Assembly: GCA_009746045.1 (NCBI GenBank)
Contig: RPFO01000644.1
Span: 1,031,680 to 1,095,679 of the forward strand
Direction of reading: 5' to 3'
Source of the DNA: Mesostigma viride
Lineage: Eukaryota > Streptophyta > Mesostigmatophyceae > Mesostigmatales > Mesostigmataceae
Length of the DNA stretch: 64,000 nt
Shown: positions 18,344 through 28,000 of the stretch, piece by piece
How positions within the stretch are numbered: position 1 is the first letter of the stretch
Layout: the number at the start of each line of letters is the position of its first letter
Translations under genes and position numbers: made by a program
Notes under the pieces: model-generated
The model's database searches: none
What the model was told of the DNA's origin: nothing
Seen by the model: only the letters and a program-made list of their open reading frames with translations

Positions 18344-20595
18344 ATGCCCCCTAAGAAGCGAGGTGGTGGTAATGCACAGCCCCCGAAGGGCCGTAGAGAG
18401 ACACAGTCCCCGGGGGACAATAGCAGGGATCGAAGAACAGGAAATAGCTAGCACGTCTCGTCGGAGTTTCAGTGGGTCCCGGAGATCCGAGGCAGCCGCC
18501 AGGCCGGCCAGGGTTACCGCACAACGGCAGACGACTCTTTCAAGAGTCGCAGCTGAGAACAAGCTGCCCTAGGGTTTGATCAGCAACAGCAGTCGCCGCA
18601 GCGACAGCATCAGCCTCAGCAGTCGCCGCAGATACAGCATCAGTCTCAGCAGTCGCCGCAGATACAGCATCAGTCGCAGCAGTCGCAGCAGCAGCATGCA
18701 GCAGCAGTCGCAGCAGCAGCGACAGCCACAGCAGCAATCGCGGCCGCGCCCGACCGAGCATCTGGGCGAATGGGACAGGGTACCTCCCACGCAGCGACCA
18801 CCATCCGTGGCAGTTGTGCCGGAGGAAGATGAAGATATAGAGGTCGCAGATAGCCCGGTAGCTAGCTCGCCGTTCGCTCCGCCGCCTGAGTTCGTGCAGC
18901 CCTCTCAATTGGGGGCATACGCGCGTGGCCGCGCCCGAGCCTGACTCACCCTTGGGCAGGGCGTGGCCGCGGCGGGCCGGGGCCGGGCCCTGGAAGGGAT
19001 CCCCGTCGGGTCTCCTTTGGAGCACACGAGAGCTGGTCCAGATCCCCACCGCAGACGTCAGGGTCGGCCCACGTGCAGTACGATCCCGAGGAGGAGGACT
19101 ATGCTCCCCCGGGCCCCTTCTCCATCCCAGCAAGGAGCGCGCCCACCATGCAACGCTAACTTCAGCCGGCTGCCGGCCCCCGAATGACCCCGGTTATGAG
19201 CATCCCACGTCCGTACGTTCGAGTTCGATCGGCCTGAGTCGGCCCCCTTTGCGGCGCAGCGGGTATCCGATGACTACGCGCTCCACCGAGAATCGGGCGA
19301 CTTCGATCCTGAGCGTGAGGAGGACACCTTCGTGTCCCAACGTGGGCATGACCAGCATGCAGGAAGGGGTTCGCACCAGGAGATGCGGGCGCGGCGTCAC
19401 CAGCCCCTCACCTTTTCCAGCCCCGCGTACTGCAGAAAGGGCGCCCCCCTGCGACCTGACCCTGTCAAGGCCCCGCCTATGCCAGATTTTAAGGCGGTGC
19501 CCAAGCTCCATGCGGGCATGACTCCCTGTGAGATCGACGAGTGGGCTCGTATATATGTGGCAACAGTTGTACACTGTATGGTGTGAACACCATGAGTGGC
19601 AGCTGGCCACCAAGGTTCTGATCCCCTACGTGGTGGTGAAGTGTATGGACCCATCAGTGGTCGGGATGCTTAACGTCGAGAGTGTGGCGTCTCAGTCATA
19701 CCCGCAGACGGTGGAGGAACTGCTGGCGCGCATCCGGCGCAAGCTCATCCCTCCCGGCTATCGACTGACCGAGCGGTTTGAGTTCGGACGCCTACGTCAG
19801 GGCAACACTGACTTGGCGGAGTTCCTCACCACCTTTGACTCCTTTGCGGCTCGGCTGACAGGGGACCTGACGTGGACCGAGTACAAGATTCGGTTTCTGG
19901 AGGCTATTCACCCTGACCTCCTGGACGAGGTTACGAAACACTACGCGGAGGTCCCTTGGGAACGCCTCGACATCCATGTCGTCCAGCAGTACCTCCTCCA
20001 GGTGGCCGATGTCATCAAGCGCCCGCGCTCAGCCAGCACGAGGCGGTTCGTACCGCCCCCGGCGCCACGCTGCGTCCACTTCACGGAGGTGGAACCCGTC
20101 CCTTCGGAAGGGGAGGAGTCTAATAACGACGAGCAGCCGGCCATCCAACTGCACGCCATCGACGAATCCAAGGCCCGCTGTTTCATGTGCCACGAGGTCG
20201 GACACCTCAAGAAGGACTGTCCGCGTCTCAAGGCGCGCACCAGCACGGCGACGGAGGCCACCAAGGAGGCCCCCAAGTTTTCTGGTCCCGCCTTTGAGAA
20301 GCGCCCAGCGCCTGCAGCGCGGGATGCCCACCCGCGCAACGCGTGCGCGCGGGCTGCCACGCTGCGCGACGCGCGCACGCAGCCCAACCAGTTCCAGACA
20401 CCCCGCCTCCCAGCGTCGTTCTCTCGGACGGTGCGCGAGCTCAATGAGATTCTGGCGCAGCATCAGGCATCCGAGGCTGAGGGTGACGAGTATGAGGCGC
20501 TCAACCACGGTGACGACGACGACTCGGATGAGGGGGAAGGGGGGACAGGGCGGTCGGACGAGGCGGCCTCCCGGCCCCGCGATCCTCGCGCATAG
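18344..20595 (+). pseudogene. gag: gypsy-2 Gag (several frame breaks)
   Basis: A Gag polyprotein starts near ATG 18,344 (MPPKKRGGGNAQPP) and breaks into several frames. A Gln-rich region at 18,587-18,720 is built from 30-bp tandem repeats. The longest intact part is frame 1, about 19,540-20,595, with the capsid segment (LTERFEFGRLRQGNTDLAEF; LTWTEYKIRFLEAIHPD) and a CX2CX4HX4C knuckle CFMCHEVGHLKKDC at about 20,179-20,220. It ends in an acidic tail. The frame 3 segment ending at 19,586 flows into the frame 1 segment by +1. It packages element RNA. Protease follows on the same strand. Confidence 0.85.
18587..18676 (+). repeat. 30-bp tandem repeat in gypsy-2 gag
   Basis: Three imperfect units starting CAGCAGTCGCCGCAG at 18,587, 18,617 and 18,647. 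They encode a Gln/Ser-rich stretch in one frame. Confidence 0.8.
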
Positions 20596-20888
20596 TGCCC
20601 CTTCCCACAGCCGGGTAGAAGTAGGAGTAGACTTAGTCAACCAGGTAGCACAGACGCCTGCACGGGATGTGGGCGCGGCCACCCCTGAGGCCGATGTAGC
20701 GTCAGTCAATAATGTAGATAGGATGGGCGGGCAGGCCCCAGAGGTCTCCCCGCCCTCTTCAGATGCAGGCGTGTCGGCGACCGAGGTCGACCCCACTTCA
20801 GCCAATCATGTCGATAGGTCGGGCGGACAGGCCCCGGAGGCCTCCCCGCCCTATGCCTCACCAAGCACCAGAACACTTCTAATCTTCA

Positions 20889-21257
20889 GTGGTGGACTGG
20901 CGCTCCCTACCATGCACCACACTTGACCCGTTTCTGAAGGAGAAGACGATCCTGGATGTTAAGTTTATGGTGGATACGGGGGCGACCACATCTTTTATCC
21001 ATGAGGCCCTGGTGCGACGCGCGGGCTACACGATTCGACCACACCCGACGCCCATCACCGTCCGGTATGCCGATGGTAACAAGCACCCGTCCCCTGGCCT
21101 CGTGGACCTCAAGGCGGTTGTCCAGGGCATCCCGGTGGAGGTAACAGCCACCGTGGCGCCGCTGAGCGCAGCCGACATCATCCTGGGCATGGATTGGCAG
21201 GACGCCCAGCTAGGACGTGACGATCAGTGTCAAGCGCCGGGTGGTTTGGTTCCCTGA
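20889..21257 (+). CDS. gypsy-2 aspartic protease
   Basis: A retropepsin in frame 3. The catalytic motif is FMVDTGATTSFIHEALV (about 20,965-21,012) and the late motif ADIILGMDWQ (about 21,172-21,200), spaced as in gypsy proteases. It matures Gag-Pol. The real sequence continues in frame 1 (DVTISVKRR) after a +1 change near 21,210, so the annotated tail of this frame is probably not translated. Confidence 0.88.
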   Translation: MVDWRSLPCTTLDPFLKEKTILDVKFMVDTGATTSFIHEALVRRAGYTIRPHPTPITVRYADGNKHPSPGLVDLKAVVQGIPVEVTATVAPLSAADIILGMDWQDAQLGRDDQCQAPGGLVP

Positions 21258-22478
21258 TGGCTCCTTTGGGTGCCCGCGACACGAATATTTGGTGCACGGC
21301 ACCGAGGTGCACAGTGTTCAGCACGACTCGGGGCCCGAGAAGCCACGACGTCATGCTTCTCAGATGCTGATGAGCAGCAAGACGCTCGCGCGCAACCTGC
21401 AGAAGGGCAAGGAGTACTACATGTACCGCCTTGACTCTGTGCCCCTGCTTCAGGAGCTGATGGAGATCGGCACGGACTTCACCGAGGACGAGGTCACGCG
21501 CTACAACGCGGTCCTAGCCAAACGAGAGAAGCTGTTTGACGAGACCACGCCGCAGTTCCCTCCGCCTCGCTCCGTGCTGCATCACATCGGCCTCAAGGAA
21601 GGCTACGGGCCCACCACGTCCCCGATGTATCGGATGGGTCCAGTCGAGCTGATGGAACTCAAGAAGATCCTGATGGCCCTCCTTGAGCGTGGTCTGATTG
21701 AGCCCAGTAACAGCCCCTTCTCAGCTGGGGTACACCTTGTGCCCAAGCCTGGGGGCAAGTGGCGGCTCGTCACCGACTACAGGAAGCTCAACGCGATCAC
21801 TGTCAAGTCCAAGTACCCGCTCCCGCGCATTGACGACATCTTCAATCGGGTGCAGGGCGCCACCTGCTTCACGGTGATTGACTGCGCAGATGGGTTTTGG
21901 CAGCTACGTATAGCTGAGGAGGACTGTCACAAGACGGCCTTCAATACACCATACGGGCACTACCAGTTCCGCGTGGCGGCGATGGGGCTCTGCAACTCAC
22001 CAGCCAGCTTCCAGATGCTCATGAACGACATCCTGCGGCCCGTCATGGGGACCGCACACCTGCCACAGGTGTCCAGTGACCTGCGCGACCCTCGCAAGGG
22101 GGACAAGCCGCCCCGGTCCTGGAAACGCACTTGCGCTCTGGCCTATCTGGATGACATCCTGGTGTACTCCAAGACCTTCGAGGAGCACCTGGAGGACGTC
22201 GATACGGTCCTGCGCATCATGGAAGAAGAGCATCTCTCGGCCCGCAGGGCTAAGGTCCGCGCGGGGCACAGCGTCCCGTTCTTAGGCCACACGCTTTCCG
22301 GCGCAGCAGGTGTGGCCACGGACCCCGAGAAGATCGCCTCTGTCCAACAGTGGCCAGCCCCGACCGACGTGAAGGGCGTGCGTAGCTTCCTGGGGATTGC
22401 GTCCTACTACCGACGCTTCATCCCCCGGTTTGCCACGGTCGCGTCGCCCATCAACGCTCTCCTCAAGAAGGGCGTGTC
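21217..22478 (+). CDS. gypsy-2 reverse transcriptase, cut off by repeat L
   Basis: Ty3/gypsy RT in frame 1. It contains FSAGVHLVPKPGGKWRLVTD, YPLPRIDDIFNRVQG, FTVIDCADGFWQL, FNTPYGHYQF, the catalytic YLDD box (ALAYLDDILVYSKTF, about 22,135-22,180) and the thumb FLGIASYYRRFIPRF. A 30-residue insert rich in Asp/Lys/Pro separates the QxLM helix from YLDD. The frame stops making sense at NALLKKGVS (about 22,453-22,478), where repeat L begins. The missing continuation (FVWSAQCQQAFEALK...) is on the minus strand at 31,424 and below, which is evidence of an inversion. Confidence 0.93.
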
Positions 22479-22827
22479 AGTTAATGCCACCGACCGGCTG
22501 AGCTATGGCGGTCGGTCACGTTGAGCTTGGGATAAGGTGAACACAGAGAACTGCTGTCGGAGCTGGCCAACCACTGGTTTATGTCCTAGCCAGCAAAGCC
22601 TATCCGGTTAGCCGTAACCGTGGGACAAGCTAGCTGTCCGTACCGACCCGGATAAGGCCCCGGACTGGGGCCTATAGGTGGCGCCGGCCCTAGGCGCCGC
22701 CCTTAGACCGGTCGACCGCATCGGACCGCCGGATTATAGCCGGCGGCTTAGCGGACGCTAGCGGAAGGCGTGCGGACGGACATGGGGAACTTAGAGCCAG
22801 ATCCTAGGGCTCTAGAGTTACTCAACT
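22479..22827 (+). repeat. Repeat L, copy a (349 bp, AGTT...AACT)
   Basis: It starts AGTTAATGCC and ends CTCAACT. The same sequence in reverse complement is split between 31,425-31,558 and 39,910-40,122. It is preceded by GTGTC (22,474-22,478), whose reverse complement GACAC precedes copy b at 31,420-31,424. This looks like the two halves of one 5-bp target duplication now separated. It could be a solo LTR or a TRIM-like unit; no coding content. Confidence 0.85.
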
Positions 22828-23089
22828 CCGACATACTCTTTTGTTCTTTGATTAATTATCAAAATAATTACATCAAATGCAGACCATACAAAACCCTCTA
22901 AGGTAGGGAACTCAAGGGGGCCTCAAGGCCGTCAAAATCACCACGGTATCGACCCGCGCCCTTGTGATCACACATGAATAGTGATCGAGAAGTATCACAT
23001 GAATAGTGATCGAGATAAGTATCGAGAAAAAAACCAACTATGCCACCAGACAAAAGGTGACCCATTTATTAGGACCAGTGACCCGCCGA
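22828..23089 (+). other. Intergenic with short tandem repeats
   Basis: No gene is recognised. At about 22,970-23,026 a 25-bp unit around CACATGAATAGTGATCGAGA is repeated about two and a half times. Confidence 0.6.
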
Positions 23090-24560
23090 CGGGCCCAAGG
23101 CCAGTGAACAGGCATACGCAATACGCAATCGTACGGGGCCCAAGGGTATTGGGTATAATACGCTCATACGGGGTATTATACGCAAATCGTACGGTGACTC
23201 TTGAAAATGCTGTTTTTTTAATGGTTCAGGGGGTTCCTCAACATTCTGACCAATCAGGCATGTTTTCTTTGTGTTCTTGCAATGCACCACATGCCTATAT
23301 GTGACACATCATCTCATGACATTGGCATTACCGTTGCTGCTTACAAGTACAAGCATTGTCCTGTTTAATTGTTAAGTCTGTTAAAAGCACACCATAACAA
23401 AGTTGTATGCACAATCAGTGCACACCTGAAAAGGATAATAACACAAGTAGATATGCATGCGCAATGACACTTGCAGAGGTATAGAGATTGCTGCCACCAT
23501 TACTGTAGGTTGAACTTAAAACCACGTCATCTCTGGCAGCATGGAATTGCTATATACTAAGACTGAAATACAGCACACGGTCAGTTGGCCAACTTGCCAA
23601 ACGTAATGAGACATTATGCCAGAAACGGACATCTTGCCTACTCGCGGTAGGCCACCATGCAATATTGATCTACATGAAGCAAGAATCCATGCGGGCTGCC
23701 AACAATGTGGCTAGCGTGCAGGCTACCATGCATCCCAGCAACCTGACCCAGCTTCCCTAAACCATTAACACATATGGTACGGTGGCTGGCTAGCAGCAGC
23801 CGGCATGGCTAAATAAGGCATTTATGTGCATCGCGAGTCACACCAAATACCCCGCAGCCTGCGACGCAATGCCTCCGGCGGCCTCTTGCACTCGCTCACT
23901 CTTGCCTCCTTCGCATACGTGGCGCCCATGATATGGCACCTTGCTCGGGTGGTAGAACCTGAGAATCTTGCATCGCAGAGTGTGCACGTCAGCTTGTAGT
24001 TACCTGTCGGCTGCCCTTTCTTGTTGAGAATCGGTTCTTTCACGATGTGTGTCCAGACAGTCTCGAATACGGCCTGCATCTCGTCGGCCCCATCATCATC
24101 GTGTTCCATTTGATCGCTGTCGCTATAGCCATGATGCCTGATTGTCACTTGTGCTACGATTAATTTTAGGTGCCAGATGCACGCCCTTGTTTGCAGACAA
24201 CAGAACTTCAACTTTGTCACCTAATTGCCTTTGTCACCTTAGTGCCCTTCCATTTGTCCCTCGTCTTGTTATGACACGCAGCAATGCACGCACAGTCGTA
24301 CACGGCCAGCCTGGCACCTGCATCTGCATGGCCGTTTTTAGTTGTCTCTAGGTAGTTCCGGCTCCAAAACGATGCCAGAAGCTACTTCGTACGCGGTTCA
24401 TACGCAAAAAATACGCAAAAAATACGCAATACGCAAAAAATACGCAGTGCGTATTTTTTTTCCCATTTTCATACGAAAATCTTGCGTATGGCGTATAATA
24501 CGCGCCATACGGCGTATTATACGCCGTATGGCTGTTCACTGCCCAAGGCACCGTCCAACG
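23090..24560. mobile_element. hAT-like DNA transposon remnant (tentative limits)
   Basis: Both edges are rich in TACGC/GCGTA motifs: 23,110-23,205, and 24,400-24,535, where ATACGCAAAAA is repeated and a GCGTATAATACGC-type palindrome occurs. The interior holds a BED zinc-finger ORF on the minus strand. Dense subterminal motif clusters plus a BED domain suggest hAT. Exact ends and an 8-bp duplication were not found, and no transposase core or dimerisation domain remains. Confidence 0.4.
23822..24220 (-). pseudogene. BED-type zinc finger fragment
   Basis: A 132-codon frame. After an acidic stretch it reads AVFETVWTHIVKEPIL, then YKLTCTLCDARFSGSTTRA, then RCHIMGATYAKEARVSEC. This is the BED pattern: aromatic Trp, CX2C, a Ser-Gly-Ser/Thr turn, then His and a final Cys. 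BED fingers bind DNA at the N-terminus of hAT transposases. The frame ends soon after the domain, so this is a broken element or a truncated first exon. Confidence 0.65.
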
Positions 24561-24681
24561 TGGCTAGGGTATGGTCAGGACAAGCAAAAAAAATATACCA
24601 CCAAGATACTCGTGAATGCTAGCAACACAGGGTGAGTTATGGCTGTATTCATAAAGCGCCCGAGCCGTAACCCTGTGTGGC

Positions 24682-26262
24682 TCACGGGTGTTGCATCGTC
24701 ATGCGCTTGCGCAACACTGCGTACTGCGGGGCAGCCTCCCGCGCCTCCTTGGTGAGTGCATCTGCGGGATTGAGTTCATCCGCGATGTGCTGGAGACGCG
24801 TGACGCAGGAGGCCGCCTCAGCGAGTACGAGGTAATCAACGTCCTGTGACCGCGCATAGGGATTGTCAAGGAAGGCCAAACAACTTTGTGAGTCAGTGTG
24901 CACCGTGCTAGTCCAGTGAAGAGTGAACCCACACGAGCCAAATACCCAACCCAGCAAGTACCGCAGCCACATGCCATGTGAGATAGCTGAAACAATGCCC
25001 CGGCATTCAGCCGTGTTGGGGCTAGTGGCAATGCGGCTGTGCAAGCGCGAGTACCAATCTAACAACATGCCAGGCTGGCCCTCATTGCTGATAAAGAACA
25101 GTGCCCCCATGCGGGCCCGCACTTGGCTGACTGTGCGCGTCTCTAGATTAGCATCCGTCACTATCTCGAGGTGCACCGGCTGTGAGCAATCGAGCCCACG
25201 AAGCACAATGCCGGGCGTCATGGCCAGCTGCCGCCGAACATGAATGGACCCTAGTCCTTCCAGCACATCATCGGGCAGGCGAGCGAGCACTGCCAAATCA
25301 GGTGCCACCGTGTCCGCCAACCACCCGAGCTTGCCCTTAACCGAGGGCCCATGGGTTGCCAACAGCGGGGACGGGAGGTCGGCCAGCAGGTCAACCACAT
25401 AGTTGCGGCTATCCTGCATGTGCATGACCCATTCGCCAGAACGCGAATCCCGCTGCAACGTAGACTGCACGCCGCAAAACACCACGGGTTTACCCTCCTC
25501 ATGATCCACCGCCCTGCCCAGGGGAAACTTAGCCGCCACTGCAGCAAGAAACTGGGTAGCAAATGTGCGAGGTGCCACCAGCTTGAAGTCATCGCCATGC
25601 CACACGAAGAGGGCTGGCTCGCCAGGGACGCCGGTGGGGACCACAAAGAAGTTAGGATCAGCGCGATGGTACGTGGCCCCTAAGCTCTGCAAGACCTCCT
25701 CCGCGGAAATGCGGAAGATGATGGGAGAGCTCTGCAGCCCCTCCACCCCTGTCAACAGCTCGATATACTCGCTGCCAATGGTGCCATCCTGCCAGACCAC
25801 CGGGACCTTCACCACGTAGCGGGTGCCTTGCCATGTTTGCTGCGCGACCCCAGCGTCGCTGTGGAGGAATGCCCGCTGAAAGTCACCGCACCACATCCCG
25901 TAGTCCTTGCCCGCGTTCCGCTTGCCCAAGTAGATGACCGTCAGTAGCCGATGCGAAACATGGTTGAGCCCAGGGGTATAAAGATCCTTGGCATCCAGCG
26001 GGGAGGACCCCTTCGTCTCCGTGACCACGGGCCTAACCCGGAACACCACCGAAGAGTTGGCCTCGTCCGGCTTGTAAGTGAGCACGAACTTCAACCGCAA
26101 CCGCGTGGCCCCGGCTGGCACACTCTCCAATCCTCGGTAGACCTCGCGCTCTCGCCACTGCTCCTTGGCTCGAATGAACGCGTCGCGCCACAAAGCAAAC
26201 TTGAGAGGATCTTGACAGTCCAGGACAAGTTGCTCCCACGTCACAGGGCTATCCGCCGCCAT
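24682..26262 (-). CDS. copia-2 reverse transcriptase and RNase H
   Basis: A continuous 526-aa copia pol segment. RT blocks: GATRLRLKFVLTYKPDE, ETKGSSPLDAKDLYTPGL, MWCGDFQRAFLHSD (first catalytic Asp), LTGVEGLQSSPIIFR and FVWHGDDFKLV (about 25,573-25,605), which stands where copia normally has YVDD. RNase H: EIVTDANLETRTVSQV, LDWYSRLHSRIATSP, TAECRGIVSAI, VHTDSQSCLAFLDNP, VDYLVLAEAAS and ELNPADALTKEARE, then stop. No internal stop over 1.58 kb suggests a fairly young copy. The protease-like frame overlaps its start by 14 bases. Confidence 0.92.
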   Translation of the reverse strand: MAADSPVTWEQLVLDCQDPLKFALWRDAFIRAKEQWREREVYRGLESVPAGATRLRLKFVLTYKPDEANSSVVFRVRPVVTETKGSSPLDAKDLYTPGLNHVSHRLLTVIYLGKRNAGKDYGMWCGDFQRAFLHSDAGVAQQTWQGTRYVVKVPVVWQDGTIGSEYIELLTGVEGLQSSPIIFRISAEEVLQSLGATYHRADPNFFVVPTGVPGEPALFVWHGDDFKLVAPRTFATQFLAAVAAKFPLGRAVDHEEGKPVVFCGVQSTLQRDSRSGEWVMHMQDSRNYVVDLLADLPSPLLATHGPSVKGKLGWLADTVAPDLAVLARLPDDVLEGLGSIHVRRQLAMTPGIVLRGLDCSQPVHLEIVTDANLETRTVSQVRARMGALFFISNEGQPGMLLDWYSRLHSRIATSPNTAECRGIVSAISHGMWLRYLLGWVFGSCGFTLHWTSTVHTDSQSCLAFLDNPYARSQDVDYLVLAEAASCVTRLQHIADELNPADALTKEAREAAPQYAVLRKRMTMQHP

Positions 26263-26821
26263 GCAGTGAGTGTGAGTGGAGGCCGAAGCTGCGCGGGTGC
26301 CAATCCTGAGGCTGAATGATGGACTGGACGAGCGGCGGTGTGGAAAACGCCGCCATCGGTAAGCGCCGCACGACGCCGGGCTGCCCTACCACCACCCCCA
26401 ATGGAGCGTGGTACTCGCGAAGCGGGATGCTGCCCACCCCCGCGACCGACAGCAAGTCAGTGGACACTGAGAACCCCGGGTATGATACGAAAGGTTCGCC
26501 CAGCAAGGCCACATCCTCGTAGCCATCCACGACGTGAAACGGCGTGTCAATGCCCAACACCGGCAGCACCACCATCCCGGTAACTTGATATGCCGAAGTG
26601 CCTGCAAAGTCGGTCACCGATTTGTACGGCGACTCTAGCACTGGATACAGGGTGGCCGCCCGACGAGATATAATAGACACGGATGCTTGCGTGTCCACAG
26701 CCACCAGCTGCCACGGTCTACACGTAGGAAACAAGGCTGACTTAACCGGCCTGACCCCCTGTGAGAGAGTTTTGACCTGAGCCACCCCCTGATGCAGCTT
26801 TCGCTTTAAGCGCCTGAGCAC
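26249..26821 (-). CDS. copia-2 retropepsin-like segment
   Basis: This frame, just upstream of RT, contains LVAVDTQASVSIISRRAA (an aspartic-protease active-site block with Gln where Gly is usual) and later GYEDVALLGEPFVSYPGF, which resembles the ILG-D late motif. If it is the element's protease, it lies between integrase and RT rather than between Gag and integrase as in ordinary copia. The DTQ change may abolish activity. Alternatively it is a protease-derived linker domain. It overlaps the RT frame by 14 bases in a different frame. Confidence 0.55.
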   Translation of the reverse strand: MLRRLKRKLHQGVAQVKTLSQGVRPVKSALFPTCRPWQLVAVDTQASVSIISRRAATLYPVLESPYKSVTDFAGTSAYQVTGMVVLPVLGIDTPFHVVDGYEDVALLGEPFVSYPGFSVSTDLLSVAGVGSIPLREYHAPLGVVVGQPGVVRRLPMAAFSTPPLVQSIIQPQDWHPRSFGLHSHSLHGGG

Positions 26822-28000
26822 GCCACAAGGCCGTGACCGTTGAAGCCAGGTCCCTAGTGTGGGCGAGGCGCATGGGCAGGACCCTGACCCTCCGGCGAGG
26901 CCACGCTAGGCGGGCCTCCCACATTATCCGTGGCTAGCACAGGAGGTGAGTCACTACGTGCACTAGGTCCCGTCAAACCCACCCCATCCTCATCCCACCC
27001 ATCCACGGGGTCATATTGGGGCCCAGGGGAGGGGGGGGTGTAGCTGTGTCTGCCCCTGGGAGCGACCCGTGGGGTACCACCTCAGATGCTACGACAGGCG
27101 CATTATCCTTCACTACCCACCCCAGTGCCCTGTTGGCTGCCAGCTCACTCTCCATGCCATCCCCTTGCTTATAGCCTGCCACCGATGCCCATGGTACCCT
27201 ATACACCCGATCATTCCACTCTATGCATGTCTATGACCCGCAGCGGCCAGTCTAACTTTGTGATGGCCCCAGGCCCCTGCATGGTGCCCCGTTTGCCGCT
27301 GGGCGAGCTCTCCTTGTGGAACATGACCAACTGCCCGACCTCAAAAGCGCTAGACAAATCAGGCAGCGTGGCATCCTTGAGCCGCAGCTTGGCGGCGGTA
27401 TCCTGTAGATGCTGTTGGTATGCCTCTACTACCTCGGGTGAGTAGGTGCCCGCTGACAGCCCCCGAGGCGTGACTAGCCCAAAGCCCTTGACATCGAGCA
27501 CGTGCCTATGGTTGCACACATGCATGAGCTCCTTGCACCACGCCGTCTTGACCGCGTAGGATTTGCCATGTGGCTACTACTGTCGCTTGGCTGCCACAGT
27601 CTTGACATAGCTTACAGTGCGATCTATCATGCCCATATTGCCGTGATCCTCACGCCCCAGGATGACCACGGCCTCCATCCCCGGCAAACCTTGCACACAG
27701 CGGAACTGCTGGTCTAGCATGAGCTCCACTACGGGATGAAAGAAAGCCAGGCTGATCTTGATAGCCCTGTGCAGGTCAGCCTCAAACATGTGAGGCAGCG
27801 GCTCAATGTAGGTGACCTTGCTGAACCTATCCTTGACTATGAAATAGGTGTCCCCCCCTTCCATGTGCATGACATCCCCCACAAGGTACCCTCGCTCCAA
27901 GGGTGGAGTCTTGGCATGACGCCTACGCGACTTCTTCCTGATCTTGATGCAGGCAGGACACTGAGCACGCACATTCTTCAGCTCGTTGTATAATGTTGGT
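26822..28000 (-). pseudogene. copia-2 integrase, degraded
   Basis: Reading leftwards from the insertion at 28,000: TLYNELKNVRAQCPACIKI supplies the CC half of the integrase zinc finger. Then comes GDVMHMEGGDTYFIVKD, which aligns with the copia core start, but the first catalytic Asp appears as Glu. Next is a segment around ELMLDQQFRCVQG, and after frame breaks the C-terminal region SAFEVGQLVMFHKES (about 27,280-27,345). The HH half of the zinc finger (HRAYGH ... GAHMLHRGTF) is on the far side of the 1.76-kb insertion. Several frame changes and the altered catalytic residue suggest inactivity. Confidence 0.7.

Noticed and set aside
20029-20805. Long minus-strand open frames opposite gypsy-2 gag
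   Set aside because: They are GC-rich antisense shadows of the gag frame with no recognisable motif.
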